Source of the DNA: Setaria digitata
Lineage: Eukaryota > Nematoda > Chromadorea > Rhabditida > Setariidae
DNA: 64,000 nt
Assembly: GCA_003640385.1 (NCBI GenBank)
Contig: RCAB01000202.1
Location: 1 to 64,000, forward strand
Reading direction: 5' to 3'
The notes below the pieces were generated by a model. That model was not told where the DNA came from. It did no database searches and saw only the letters and a program-made list of their open reading frames with translations. Below, piece after piece: positions 12,750 through 25,900 of the stretch. Made by a program: the position numbers and the translations under genes. Within the stretch, counting starts at the first letter, position 1. Every line of letters begins with the position of its first letter.

Positions 12750-12752
12750 ATA
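12687..12752. repeat. (CA)n / (GCAT)n / (CATA)n compound microsatellite
   Basis: CA dinucleotides, then GCAT and CATA units, then CA again, preceded by an A-rich stretch. It explains the His/Thr-rich 89-codon open frame at 12584-12853, which I therefore do not call as coding. It lies in the 3' flank of the eIF1A gene. Confidence 0.9.
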
Positions 12753-12849
12753 AGAAAAAACATGATATATATTTGATATATCCCTATGACTCATTATTTA
12801 TTGATGTTTTCCGTCTAATGAGTCTGTTTCTTAAAGCTTCATGTTTTAG

Positions 12850-13329
12850 ATGAGAAACTTCAAGGTTCCAAGCTCTAAAAATTAACGCATAAATTGATTT
12901 TAAACGTTTTCAGGATGGGCTGACAGAGCTCACGTATGTTAACAGCTTTCTGATTTCAGTTCTGTGCTATTTCTTTTGCACAAGAAAAAAAAAAATCATT
13001 TGCATGCAGCAATGGCAGGTGTCTTGTACTACTCTTTCTTCTCATAACTAAGTTTATAGAGACTTCTCAAATGTTGATTCATAGACCAATGCCGTTTTAG
13101 ATGAGAAACATTTCTGGCATTTGCCTGCATCACCAATTTTTTTAAGTTTTACTGATAAACTTTTTTCTCGTCTAGTTTGTCCGCGCAAGCGACTGGTATG
13201 GTGTTAGAAGTGACCGTTCAGAGAGGAGAGCTTGGAACTTGTAACGAATATGCTTTAAAAAGTAAAAGCCTTCAGGCAGAAATATTCAAATTAATATCGT
13301 CCCAGGAAAAAGAACTGGGCGTGCTTTGA
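12850..13329 (+). CDS. Candidate small-protein gene (about 62 residues, 3 exons), hypothetical
   Basis: Three short exons join in phase: 12850-12864, 12914-12933 (donor GTATGT, acceptor TTTTCAG) and 13176-13329 (acceptor TCGTCTAG), ending in TGA. The predicted C-terminal part, starting MVLEVTVQRGELGTCNEY and ending SSQEKELGVL, is not low complexity, and the main exon has mixed codon use, unlike flanking DNA. Residues about 38-60 could form an amphipathic helix. The 15-base first exon is weak; the 43-codon frame from the Met at 13198 is the minimal alternative. It lies 420 bases downstream of eIF1A on the same strand, a spacing compatible with a nematode operon. I do not recognise the protein. 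Confidence 0.3.
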
Positions 13330-16300
13330 GCACATTTTCTTGGTCTGACAAGTGAATTCCAGGTTGTGAGCGCAAGCCGATCCACAGTTAGTCTCATTGA
13401 AAAATGGTCGCGCCTTCTAAGCGCAAATTGCTATTATGTGCTTTACTACTAATGTAGTTTTAATGCAGCGGAAAGTTCGGTATATGCAGAATCTGCAAAG
13501 TTCTTACTCCAGAGTAATGTCGCTTTTTTTCACAAGGCATATCTAATGCAATTTTTCTCCTATGATATTAGAATGTTGACAGAACGAATAATGATGTGGG
13601 GATCGTTACATATTATTGGTTATTTTTTATTTGCCTAAGAAGTAATGCAGGTTTCGGAATTGTCTTACATTGCTTGAACATTGTGAATTGGAATTCTAAA
13701 TTTTCTAATAACCAGAACTGTCTACTGATATTAACTAATTATATTGTACTATCTAATATGTGATACTTGCAGTAGTAGCACAACTGTGTGATAGACTCTT
13801 TTTTACGTGGCTTCATGGATTTGTTTTTGTGCCAGCTACGAACTTTGTTTGCCACTTGTTGCTTATTGTGAAATTCAGGAATAAAGTATGTGATCAACGA
13901 TTTCTTATGATCACGAAAAGTGTGTTCTAGTTGCACTTCGTAAGTTTGATGCGAACAGAAATTATCACAGGAATGGGTGTAAGAATTCGAAAGGAACAGC
14001 CAGATAAAAAGCGAAATTTGAGCGTGCGTCATTCATTTGTAGTCATCATAAAGCAGTTGTTGCTTTTAAGAAACTTAGAGAAAATGGGATAACATAGTGA
14101 GGGCAGGATTGACCCCAGCCAAACTATCCTGATGGTTGGTGCTCCCTGCACTCTTTCTCTTTCCTTTTTATTTAAAATCAAATAAGCTATATAGTAGCTT
14201 GATTTGTTTATAGTATGTATTAGATTGTAATGAGACCATTATGGTGGAGAAAAGTTCCGGAATTTGTCCCTCCAGGATTTCTTTTAATATATGTTTTTTT
14301 TTTTTTTTTTTTCTAACAGGCTGTATTTTCAAATGTTTGTGGAAGGTGAAAATTAAACAAGTTTGTGACATCAATTGTGTTTTACCCTTTTCGGAAATGG
14401 AAAGTTTTTCTCTGAATGCTACAAATGTTGTTATCATTCTTTTGTTCTTTTAAAAATCAGCACACTAACTAAAAAGAGCCTAAAGTATTGCAAATATAAG
14501 CAGCTGCAATATTTTTCAAGACAAATGCGACTTTTTATGTGAGTGATGTACAATGAGAAGACTTCCAGGATAACATAAAAATGAATTTTGTTCATCCTGG
14601 ATTATCACGAAACACAGCTTCACTCACTTCTTTCTGCACCTTTGTTTTAATTCCTTTTTGTATTACAGTGATTGCCATACCTTTCTGTTCATTTATTTTT
14701 ACTAGGACTAGAATTGCATCGAAAAAATTATGGAACAAATTATTTGATACAGATTATTTGTACTTCGAATAGTGTATCTTACTAAAATCTCGACTAGTGG
14801 AACTTCTTCGAACACTTTTGAATTTTCGACTTTTATCTCCTGTTTGATATTTTTATGGAAAAAGTTGTGAAATATAACATATTTAGGGGAAGGAGAACTT
14901 GCTAAAAGGACCTGGTTCACCTGAATCTTTCAGCTACTCACATCGTTTGACCGTCACTATTTTGACGAGTTGTTCAGGTTGACTTTTATGGAAAGTAATA
15001 ACTCATTTTAATTCATACTTTTAAAGAATTCAACAGTGAAGAACGGCTTATGAGATTGTAATCATGACTGTTTCAAGATTCCTTTGATACTATTGTTGAC
15101 AAATTCTAATTTTAGATAATTCCTTACTTTTCTCCAAATATGTGCAATTCAACAATCTTTTTTTCTGATTGAAATCATTTTGCAAACTAATTATGGATAT
15201 CAATAGTAAACAGGATATACGGATGAATATTCTTACAATTTAGAAAAGTAAAATGCTTTGATAGGAAGGAACGGTGAAGAAAACGAACAGAATTTTCAAG
15301 AAATATTGATGCAGTGGCAAAATGAGAGGAATTCAAAATTTCTATAACTGCTTTAGTCTAAAACTATTCCAAGGTTTAATCTTATCGTTCACCTTCTGAT
15401 TATTCATTACATGTTCTCATCCGATATCTATTTCCTTTTTTAACAGTTCACTTTTCTTTCTTTCCCTCTCTTTTTTTTTTAAATTGGCAATGAAAAATTA
15501 TTTTTTTTCTTTTAGTATCAAGCAGCAACTATCATGTAGAGGCACTTGACAACGTCAACTGAAATATGACAAGAAGCTTGTGTGGAATAATCTTGAAAAG
15601 ACAGCATGACAAAAGCAAGAAAGCCATGTACGTCATACTTTTTTGTTATGCTTATTTCCTTCAGTGCTATATTCTTAGCTTTATTATGGCTCTGTGCATT
15701 GAACCATCAACGACATCAACGGGAGCATCTGTTTCGAAACAATGACAGTCAACAATTGGCATAATTACCTTTAATTTAGTCGTGTAAGCTTTTGAGCTTA
15801 TGCTTCAATATTCTGTTTTGCTGTCCTCTTCGTTTTACGAATAAATCAGAATCTTAGTAAGATTTTAGATTTCTGAACTGATATTCATTTTGTATGTCTC
15901 TGATCAACAAAACAGTTGACTGCTGTAAGCATTTTATCTCTATTAACTGCTTATCTAATCACAGTATTCCAATTACACTTATATTAGACTCAAGTTTATT
16001 TAGTGAAAGAACTTACTGCTTGTAATGGTGAACATGAAGCTGCGAAATGGGATAAACAATTTTACCTTCTGATTTATCACTTTATCATTTATCAATATTC
16101 TATTGTTGTTAATGAAGCAGCAAGTCAATCCAGCCATTTTTTGTGTAACACTGTTTTCATTATTCTTTCGATTATGCATAATATTTTAAAGTTAGTTCTC
16201 CCACATAATCCTGCGCCACATGATTTTTTTAATATACTGTTACATAAAATTTACAATGTGGGGAAAGTTCAGTGTTATTTGTCGATGCTACACACTCTGT

Positions 16301-19300
16301 AACAGCTATCCAAAATGTTCGTACTTTAAAATTGGTGAGAGTCAATAATATACTCCTGTGTTCAGGACTTGAAAATATTTACTGTCATTCTATACCTTCA
16401 CGTTACAGAACCCAAAAAAGCAATTATGAATAACAGATTGAAAAACACACCCCATTCTGAAGCCTGCAGTTTTGTTAAAAGTTGTTGAAACATTCATTAT
16501 CACATTTATATGGCGGAAAATTCTGACTGGCGCTACTCGTCCATAAATTCTTATAGGCTAGTATGTTTTAAGTGTCTCATACTTTTCTGCAAAAATTGCT
16601 CCTCGTCTGCTTTATCAAATGTTATTTTGCGACTTTCTGGCTATTGATAAATTCATCTATCACAAATTTTTTCTTTTTCTTGAAGAACTGATTAATCAAA
16701 TGAATGAAAATGTTATTCTTCAGGAAGTAAGTCTTACATCTCAAATTCTAAATAATCATTAATAATGAGTATATCTTACATTATTTCAAATGACTAAATC
16801 AACTTCAACTTAGTAGTATTAACAGTTTTGTATTGAAACATGACAATTATCTACGGATTCCATCCTAAAGCATGTTTTCTCCTCATTCACATTGTCTTTC
16901 TTCTCGATGATGTTAAATTATTAATTAACAAAACACTCTGATTCTTGCTGCACAAAATTCGGAAATGGCGAAATGAGTTATTAATAATCTATTTCATTAA
17001 AATGCTAGACGACTGTTAAATTTGGTAGATATGAAAAGTTGCATTTTCCTATTCACAATATATAAAATCCTTTCCGAGATTTTCTCGATTAACCATCGTC
17101 CCTTTCGTGATACCAAGGAGCAATGGATAACGAAGAGAGAAGGCAGTATTGCATTTAGTAGCACTAATGAAACAATCTATGAGTACCATTTCAAACAGTA
17201 TTGCTAAATCCAGAGAAAGGCTTTTTTTTTTCAGTGAAATCAAAATGGAAAAGCGAGGCAAAGTAAACAAATCGTTCTTGTTAGTTGTAATATGGATATC
17301 TCATCCATCTTTTTCCCACCAGTGAGATTTCAATTTGTTAACGATCTTCCAACAAAGCGCCTTTGTCAGTTCTCTTGGCTTTGCAACAGGAAAGCAAATC
17401 TTAAGGGACAGAGACTGATAAATAAATTGTTTTTTCCTCTCATCCATTCCGTTGCTTAATGCAAATGCCACTTTTTTCTTAAATTATTGAATTTAAGCTG
17501 ATCTAAAATCAAGTTGTGAAGACTTGTATAAAGTTCCAATAAAATGACTAGCAGAATGCTGTGATGCACTATATTTCTTTTTTTTTTTTACCAGATCAAA
17601 TTACTAAGCAGTTTTTTAAAACCTTGTTAGGAAAACATCGATTATAAATATTGTTGTTGCTAATATGCCTCAATATCAACAAAAGCAACACAATCATTAT
17701 CACCAATTCTTGATCATTCGTTGACCGTGTTTCTTTCGTTTCGCAAATAATTTGATAATTTGAATTTTATTTGTAATCTATTTTCTCTGAAGCAGAAATT
17801 CTTGTAAAAAAAAAGGAAACGATTTCCACAGATTGCTGCATTCATACTACAAAACACGTTTCAACAAGCGATACGGAAACAAAAAAAAAAAAAAGATTTA
17901 AATCTTTGATCTTGAAGTATGTTCATACACGCTGATAAAGTGAACAAAGATATATACTAGTTGGAATATCACTGGAAAGAAAACACTGAAGCTCTTGAGG
18001 AAGATAACGGGATGAAATAATTGGAGAACTGATAAAACGTGTCGGTGAGAAGTGAAGGAAAAAAATATTCGTTTGGTTAATGGCAATGTATTCGTACATG
18101 TATCACTTACATATATGGAATTTTGCAGTGTTTCGAATTTAATATCCAAAAACTTACTGCTTGCCATACAAATAAATTGTCCGAGTATTTTTTCATCATA
18201 TATTTGGATTTTCTGAATACTTGTTAATAAGTTATTGGAAAATTACTGAGAGTATAACATCCTTTTGTTCAACATAATAAACTGCTCAAATCGAACAGAA
18301 TTATCATCGTTATCACTTTGCAATAATTTTAGGTAGTAAAACATTGTTGTAGTATAAGTATTCGTAAATGCATGAAGTATGCATAAAGTATAGTAAATTG
18401 AAAATTTTTTAAATTTCTAATACAAAGCCTGAATATGAAAAAAAGGAAATCAATACTGTAACGTTATTGCCGTATATGATAATTGTAGTTTATATAAAAC
18501 TCAAATTTTATGCAATATTGCAATACATAAGAGAAAGCTATTATTTAAATATATACATCCATTTCAACAAATTGTTAATTAAAGTTTGTTAAAGAACAAC
18601 ATATGATGTGACATCGCATTTTATTCCTTTAAAAAAAAGTTTGCTGGCAAAATAAACCATAGCTGATACTTTCATGTAATATTTAGTAATTAAAGTGTGA
18701 ATTAAAAGAAAGGGAAAATGTGGCATGAAAGCGAAAAAACTTTGGATTATTTATTGAGAAAGAGTTTTGCATGAAGAGGAAATTTATCTACAGAGAATTA
18801 ACTTTAATCATTTCAAACACTTTCTCTAATGCATTTTTTATAATATGAAAAGCTTCCTCAGTCAATAAGATTATGTGCTTCAAAACAGAGCAGATGAATC
18901 AATTGATTACTATAATTAAAGTAAATTAGTTATTGCTAAAATTATCATCTGCATAGCCACTTTTAAGAATTCCTTCTCTGATACAGAGCTAAGCAGAAGC
19001 TAATTTAAATCATCTTTTTTGCATTTGAAAGAATTACACAGCAATACAAAGATTCATTATCGATGATAATTGAGAAACGTACCATGCAACAATTTTGAAA
19101 ATATTAAATTTCTGAATTTTTTCTTACTTTTTTTAAAATGCTGTTCAATCTGACATCTACGACTGTAATGCAGAACCCAATTCTATACTATTCTTTACTT
19201 CTTTTTCCAGGAAGTGGTGCGACAGACTCTCCAGTGAATTTAGAAAGTTCCCACATGTATACAGTAGTAAGAATTAGACCGATTCAAATCAGCATTTTAT

Positions 19301-19962
19301 AGCAGTTTATCTGATAAGACTGACTCTTGCTCGTCATGCTTCAACTAAATATTACTGCTGAAAGATGATGTCTGAAAAAGTAGTGTAAACTGAATGAAAA
19401 TTAGATAAATTGATATGATAACTATGTGAGTAATTGTTAAGACAAATGGAAAGGCGATGGATGACCGAACAAGAAAACGAAGTCGAGAACAAGAGAAGCA
19501 GAAGAATACAAAAGAATACGAATAATCAGTGAGGGCGAATCCAGCTGAAGCCTGAACTCTGGAACCAGTTTCCAGTCAGTGCTATTCCATCTCAATGGTC
19601 ACGCTTTGACCGATATCATTTGGATTCTTTTAAATGACGTACCTCTTCTTTTTACTTTATTTGCTCGTCGTACTCTGTGCTGCAATGATCACCGTCAGTT
19701 AGTCATTATTGAGCAAAATTACTATTATATTGTTCCTGCAGAAATACAGCTTACAATAATGATAATATTTTATCACTGGACGACAAAATTTTACCAGTGG
19801 ATTGTTATTTTCTTCTCCTCCTTACTTTTACATTTATCAGCTTAGTATAAAATATAAAATTGTAACAGCATTTGACACATTCTTAGAACACCCATCATCT
19901 TTATGAAATCTATCGCATAATTTCATTGAAATCTTCATTTCAGATATTCCTATCAGTACATC
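13330..19962. other. Long gene-poor region, a few weak coding candidates
   Basis: About 6.6 kb of A+T-rich DNA without a gene I can support. Weak candidates are a charged 97-codon frame on the minus strand (14032-13739), a 59-codon frame with one membrane segment (15566-15745, listed separately), and a 99-codon hydrophobic frame (16003-16302). There is also an exon-like block at 19212-19267 (acceptor TTTTCCAG, donor GTAAGA, reading SGATDSPVNLESSHMYT). A relatively G+C-rich patch lies at about 14100-14150. No tRNA, snRNA or transposon signature was recognised. The downstream end is the 5' region of the mucin-like gene. Confidence 0.4.
15566..15745 (+). CDS. Candidate 59-residue single-pass membrane microprotein
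   Basis: The open frame begins MTRSLCGIILKRQHDKSKK, a basic N-terminus, followed by a hydrophobic segment of about 20 residues (YVILFCYAYFLQCYILSFIM) and a polar Ser/Thr-rich C-terminus, then TGA. Positive residues before the membrane span and polar residues after it fit a type II or signal-anchor topology. There is no homology that I recognise and no splice context. A+T-rich DNA gives hydrophobic frames easily, so this could be chance. Confidence 0.2.
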   Translation: MTRSLCGIILKRQHDKSKKAMYVILFCYAYFLQCYILSFIMALCIEPSTTSTGASVSKQ

Positions 19963-22900
19963 ATGTATGAACTTCGTATTAGACAGCTGTTTAGGATGAG
20001 CTACACAAACATTCTGCTATCTCTGTTATTCAGTCATGGAAATTCCCAGTATCACTTCGCTCTAGAAAGGCCCAAATATTCCGGTAAGTATCACCAACCT
20101 GCTCAATTCTTATGATCAATTAGAGGAAAAAGCTGGTTTTTACCAATCTCATAATTTGCAGTTTAACCACACTTTTTTGACTTCAATACTATCTGAATTT
20201 ACTTGCCAATGACTCATTACTTATGTAACACCATTGCTCTATCTGTTTTAAATCTGACCCAGATTAACATTGGTTTTGCACAACTAGTGTCACCAAAATC
20301 ACTGTGCAATAAGGATTAATTTATTTTTTACAATTAATATGAATAAATTTGTCTAGAAGTATAATTTTTAGTTCTTGGTACAACTACACTGTTCAAATAA
20401 AATAAGCTATAAAGTTTAGCGAATGAGAAAAGCATTGCAAATACAAACCAAATTTATGAAAATTTTCCCGTTTTTATGATGAAAATGCTCAAAGATTTTT
20501 GTCCAAAAGTTAAATAAAATAAAATGTTTCCAAATTAGTAAAACAGTAAAAATAGTTCTAAAAGAATTGAAGATTTTCATGGAATTCACGAAAATCTTGA
20601 CTGGAGCATCGAGATATTCAAACAAAAAAATGTAATAATGGGAAGAAATGATGGATGTACAGCACAAACTTACAACATCCACTCCCTTAGCTTATGATAA
20701 CGATAACGTGGAGGACTTATCAGCTTTTTTCTTGTAACATTTTTATATTTAAACAACTGGACAATTTTTTTTTTTTTTTTGCCTTTTATTAATTACACTG
20801 TTTGACCTATGTTTTTCATAAACCATTCAAAATGAGATGAAAGTTTTAATTTTTTTTCAGGACACTTTTTTTACCCGGAACTCTTCAGTTGTTAAGAAGT
20901 TCCAAAGAGAGGAATCTGGGTTTTTTTTGATGAGATTTAATTAAATTTCTTTAATTATGGTGAGGTAACTATGATTTAACTAAGAAGAGGCCATGTGTTA
21001 ATTTCATTATTTTATTATTTATCAATTCTTTTCATTACTTAAATTTGAATGCTTAAAAATTCCAACGAGAAAATGCTAAAACTTAATCGGAAAATTCCGC
21101 GATAGATGTTAATTGTAAGTTATGTACTATCGACAGCTACAATCAGTAATTTGTTCTATAGTTCCGTTCCTGTGGATTTCATTCCATAATAATTCTTTTT
21201 TTTTGTTTCCTTTTCTTTCTCTCTCTCTCTCTTTCCCTTGATCACAGTTTGACAGCGAAAAAGAAGAAAAAATGCGGAAAGAAAAAAGAAAATATAAGTT
21301 GCTTGTTTTAAAGCGAAAAAATGAATGATTCATTTTGCCTTCATGAATCAATCATTACTATTAATTAAAGGAGCCCAAATTAATTTTAAATTTAATAACC
21401 TTAATTTTTACCTTTCATTCAGGCATTAATATTCCTTTTAAAAAAGGAATATCACCACTTGTTGGGAAGGCAGAAGTGAATTTTTATCCTCCACCTGATA
21501 TTCCACGACCGGATATTTCTTATCAACGTGAAGCGTGAGTTGCTCATCATTCCAGCGATGATATTTAAGTCTGAGCATTAAACGAATTGTCTCACCACTC
21601 AATACTAAAATGAAAGGCATTATGGATTTAGGAAGTGCCAGGATAAGTTAAGTTAATATACCATCTCGCACTTTCGCGACTTCTGAAGGATTTATGAATG
21701 CACTACTGATGCACTGATAAATCTACTAAACGAAATAAATGTAGATAATATTTCCAGTTGGAGCTATTCTTTTAACCTTTTTTATAATGAATTTTATTGG
21801 GATATTTCGAAATTTATTGGCAAAACAGAAAAAATTCAAACCAACAATAGGCAATAACTTTTTTGACTAACAACCTGCTAGAACATAACTCTTCATATTT
21901 TTTCTTTTTTCTATTTTTTTTTTCTTCAAAATTTCCAGCTTCATTCATAGAAATATAAATCACCAAACTGAGAATTAGAATAACTTAATGTTATTGTTTA
22001 AGCAGTATAATTAATTTATGAATATTCGAAGTACTTATACTTAAAGTAACCATTTAGTATAGGAAAAACAGATCTGAGATTCCGACTAAACGCCAGTGAA
22101 GTGTATCATTCTGCCAAAGTTTTGTTCACAATTCGGAATCTTGGTCAGAGTAATTCGGATTTATCTGCTAGTACAAAGGAGCCAGGTAACATTTTAAATG
22201 TTCGAAAGCAACGTATAGTTCCAGCATTCGATACTTTTAGAAGCATTCCTTCGAAGAGCAGATACATGAATAAAATTTCTAAACAAACTTTACACGAGAT
22301 TTCAAGTCATTTGCTGTTTTTCCTTTTTCATAAAATTTAAAAGCAGAATTGGCATTTTTCTGCTGAAATAATGAAAAGAAATAAAACGATAGATTACAAC
22401 CACTATTCTATGTCGTTCATTACATACATAAGGCTGGGGATTCCAACAGTGCTCAATCCATAAATGTAGCCGATGATCCAGAAGGCTACTATATTCTTTA
22501 ATTCCTAATGTGAAAAAAATCCTCTTCAAAACAGTGAGTTGAAACTTCTATCCCAAGTACGGCTGTAACAAACATAAAATGAAAAGTAATGAACCATAGT
22601 TATCTGGTCCCAGCGTCGATTCTTTTCTTTGAAGAAATGATAAAAACTTTAGCTGCTTTAAATTTCATTTTGTCTTTTACAGCTACCAATGGTCCTGATG
22701 AGCAGGAAACAGTTGAAAAATCAAATCAAGAATATGGAACTGAAGTAGATGTTTTAAATCAACCCCTGCAATCTTCAACAATTCAGCGTAACACAGAAAC
22801 TGAGGAAAGAGAGGCTACAGAGACATTCACTAAATTACCTTGCATATCTCAGTCATCGACACCATGCTCTAACGAAAATGAACTGCAGCAGCAGCAGCCG

Positions 22901-25900
22901 TCGTCTTTGATGTCTTCAACCGTCTTTCTTGCTTCAACTGTTTCTTCATCAACAGAACATGAAGTTTCTGGTTCATCTTATCTCACGGGGAAGGGCAATT
23001 CAGTGGTATCTTCCGCTAAAGAGCAACAAAGCTCGGAGTATTTCAAACTAGCTGATCATGACAAATCTTACGAAGCGTATTTTGCAAGTTCCGGTACTAT
23101 AACAATCCCACCAATAATCAAGTACAACCCATCAGGCACTGAGCAGCAATTTAAAGAAGAAAATACAGCTTCTTCCAGAATTACGCAACAGACGGCATCA
23201 TTACCGGATATTGAGCTAGAAGAAATGTATTCTCCGTCTTCCAAGCTTGCAGATAAAAACGTTTCATCATTTATTGAAGATATCATTACAGGAAATCAAA
23301 AAACAAGTACCTTTTCAGACATTAAACAGGTGCTAGAAAGCGATTATGATCCTGACATTGCTATCGAAATAAGTCCTTCCATTCATATTAGCGAATCCTA
23401 TACTGATTCACTGACAAGTAAAATTCCATTATTCACTGTCAAACCTTACATTCCGGAATCTACCGTAGAAATAAATGAAGCTCGAGAACCTACTATCCAA
23501 TATTCTACCGATGACTCTGCAGTGAATGTTCTGGAAAGCATAGATAACTCCTCTAAGCCGATTAGTTCACAACAATCTGGCAAAAATTCATCTCGAGCAG
23601 TAAATCTTACATCTCCTTTCGATAAGTTGCTTGTTAAGCCACGGATCCAATCGCTGTTACCTTTTCATTTTTTTACAAGGAATAACACCATTCTTCTCAT
23701 TGATATGTTATCGCAGATTTCTACGAAATATAAAACTACTCCCGAAAGTGTTGCACATTCTGAATCTGAAGCTCTTAAAAACAAAGTGAGTGATAATAAT
23801 TCTACATTGATATTACCCACTTATGAACGGACACTCTCGACAGCAACATTAACTCCTGGTGCAATATTTCTGACAGAATCTTCCAACAGTTTATCGCTTA
23901 AGAAAAATCGAAGTGATCTTGGAGAGGAAGCATCTAACTTGCACAATCCAAAGCAATCATTGTTCAGATTAGACTATGAAGACAAGAGCGATGATATTCG
24001 TGGAATTGTTTGGCAGAATTATCGATACTCCCAACAAACTGTAAGCTTATTACAGCTACAACAATGTAATAAGTGCAAGAAAGAAGCCATCAAGTTAGAA
24101 CAGAGTTACTGATGTAATGAAATTTAGCAATTACCCTCAAAAGCACTAATAAGGAATAAATAAGAAGCTTAATTACTTTGCTAGTTCTGTCACCAACTAA
24201 ACGAAAAACAGAAAAGAAAAAATATTTTTAGGCAGGCCAAACAAAGATCCAGTCTGATTTGCATTCATCCAGTACAGGTAATAAATTCACTTTAATTCAT
24301 TTTTGCGCCATTCAATTCATGTTTGTATCCATAACAGTCTCTTAAGATCATATACTATTAACTTTTAAAATTGGACAATTTTGCATCAAACGATTACTAT
24401 GGTTATTATAAGATAAGATACTGGTACAGCGTAAACTGAAGTTAAATATGATTCACAAAAATTTTTGTTTTTGCTTAGCCTACTCCTATTTTTAGTCATC
24501 AAGAAGCAGGCTCGATAGCGATAGAAAGCTTTTCCTGGCATCAATTTTGTCGGAAAAATGCATTCCATATCTATTATGAATTGTTAATAATTGAAGAAAT
24601 CAGACACACAGACATTTCCTTGCAGATTTTTTTTTTCAACTATATAGTATAATATTTTTTAAGGGAGGAACAGCGGGGAAACCCCCCCCCCCCCCAAGTA
24701 GTAAAGAATTTACTCATACTAAAAAAAAAAGAAAAAAAAAACGGCTGATCATAAGCAGTTCGATTAAAAAGTTGTAGAATATAATTTAGGTAGAATAAGC
24801 AGGTTGATTAAGAAGCAAATAATTTGTTCTGCTTAATTTTCTCTGTTTTATCCTTTGTTAAGGTTATGACTTTTTCGCGACTTAGGGCATTGTAATTTGT
24901 AAACGGTATTTATGATTCTGAAATTGAATGAGCTTACAGGTTTGGGGTCAACATTAACAGTATCACCACCGTTATCGCTATCAACGACGTATAGATTTAG
25001 CGATAATGTGAAGGATAAAGAATTACTGAAATTGACAGAAAACAACGTTGATTTAGCATATAAAACTTCTACTGAAAGGAAAAACAATAGCGGAAGCAAT
25101 TTCGATTCCAGTCCTGAATACATCCAAAAAAGTGGATTCGCAAAGTTTAGACAAGAAGGTATTAAAGCAATTAAAATTTTGGCTAGAATGTGAATTATCT
25201 CAGAAAAGCTCACAAAATAAATTAGTTAGACCAATGTTTTAATTTATGCTCATTAACGTACATTATTGGACTACTAAACTTTTCATGATAGTTATTTAAT
25301 TGATAATAACTAAATAATATCAGGTTTTTTTTTAAGTAATTAATATAGCTTCAATTTCCACTTTGATAATTTCAGATTTGAAAGAATTTATGCCAGGATT
25401 TCCGCAAATGATGAACGACAGATCATCAGTTGCAGTGAAACCGGTTTCTAACATAGTAGAAGTTTATCAGACTAAAATTTCAGGTAAAGAAAGCAATCAT
25501 TATAATCATACAGTATTACTGGACCAGAATACAGCATCATCAACAAGTCAACAATTCATCCGTCCTATTTTTGACCTGAAAATCTCTAATGGGCCATCTT
25601 TTACTTCCAACTTTACTGCTTACGCAAGTAATATTACGACAGTTGGACCTCTGGAGAAAATCAACCTCTCTGCATCAGTGATAACTACTCCTCTCATAAT
25701 AAAAACTTTTTCAATCACGTCACCGCCGTTATCATTAATTCCATCATCAACTATGCCTGGTGTATCTGTCACTTCTACGCTACTGAATCAAAACAAAGCT
25801 TTGAACAACTATTCAGCTGTTGAAGAAAGTACCAAAGTCAACCCATCATTTCAATTTGGTAAAAAACTCTCTGAAGGATCGTTGGAGGCAGTCTCAAATT

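Noticed and set aside
12584..12853. 89-codon His/Thr-rich frame
   Set aside because: It is a read-through of the CA/GCAT microsatellite and poly-A.
13739..14032. 97-codon charged minus-strand frame, considered as a transposase remnant
   Set aside because: I could not see DDE or mariner hallmarks, terminal repeats or splice context; left unassigned.
14100..14150. Locally G+C-rich patch considered as a small RNA gene
   Set aside because: Pairing is weak and it matches no tRNA, snRNA or spliced-leader RNA that I recognise.
23068..23286. 72-codon minus-strand frame
   Set aside because: Antisense shadow of the large Ser/Thr-rich exon 22683-24040.
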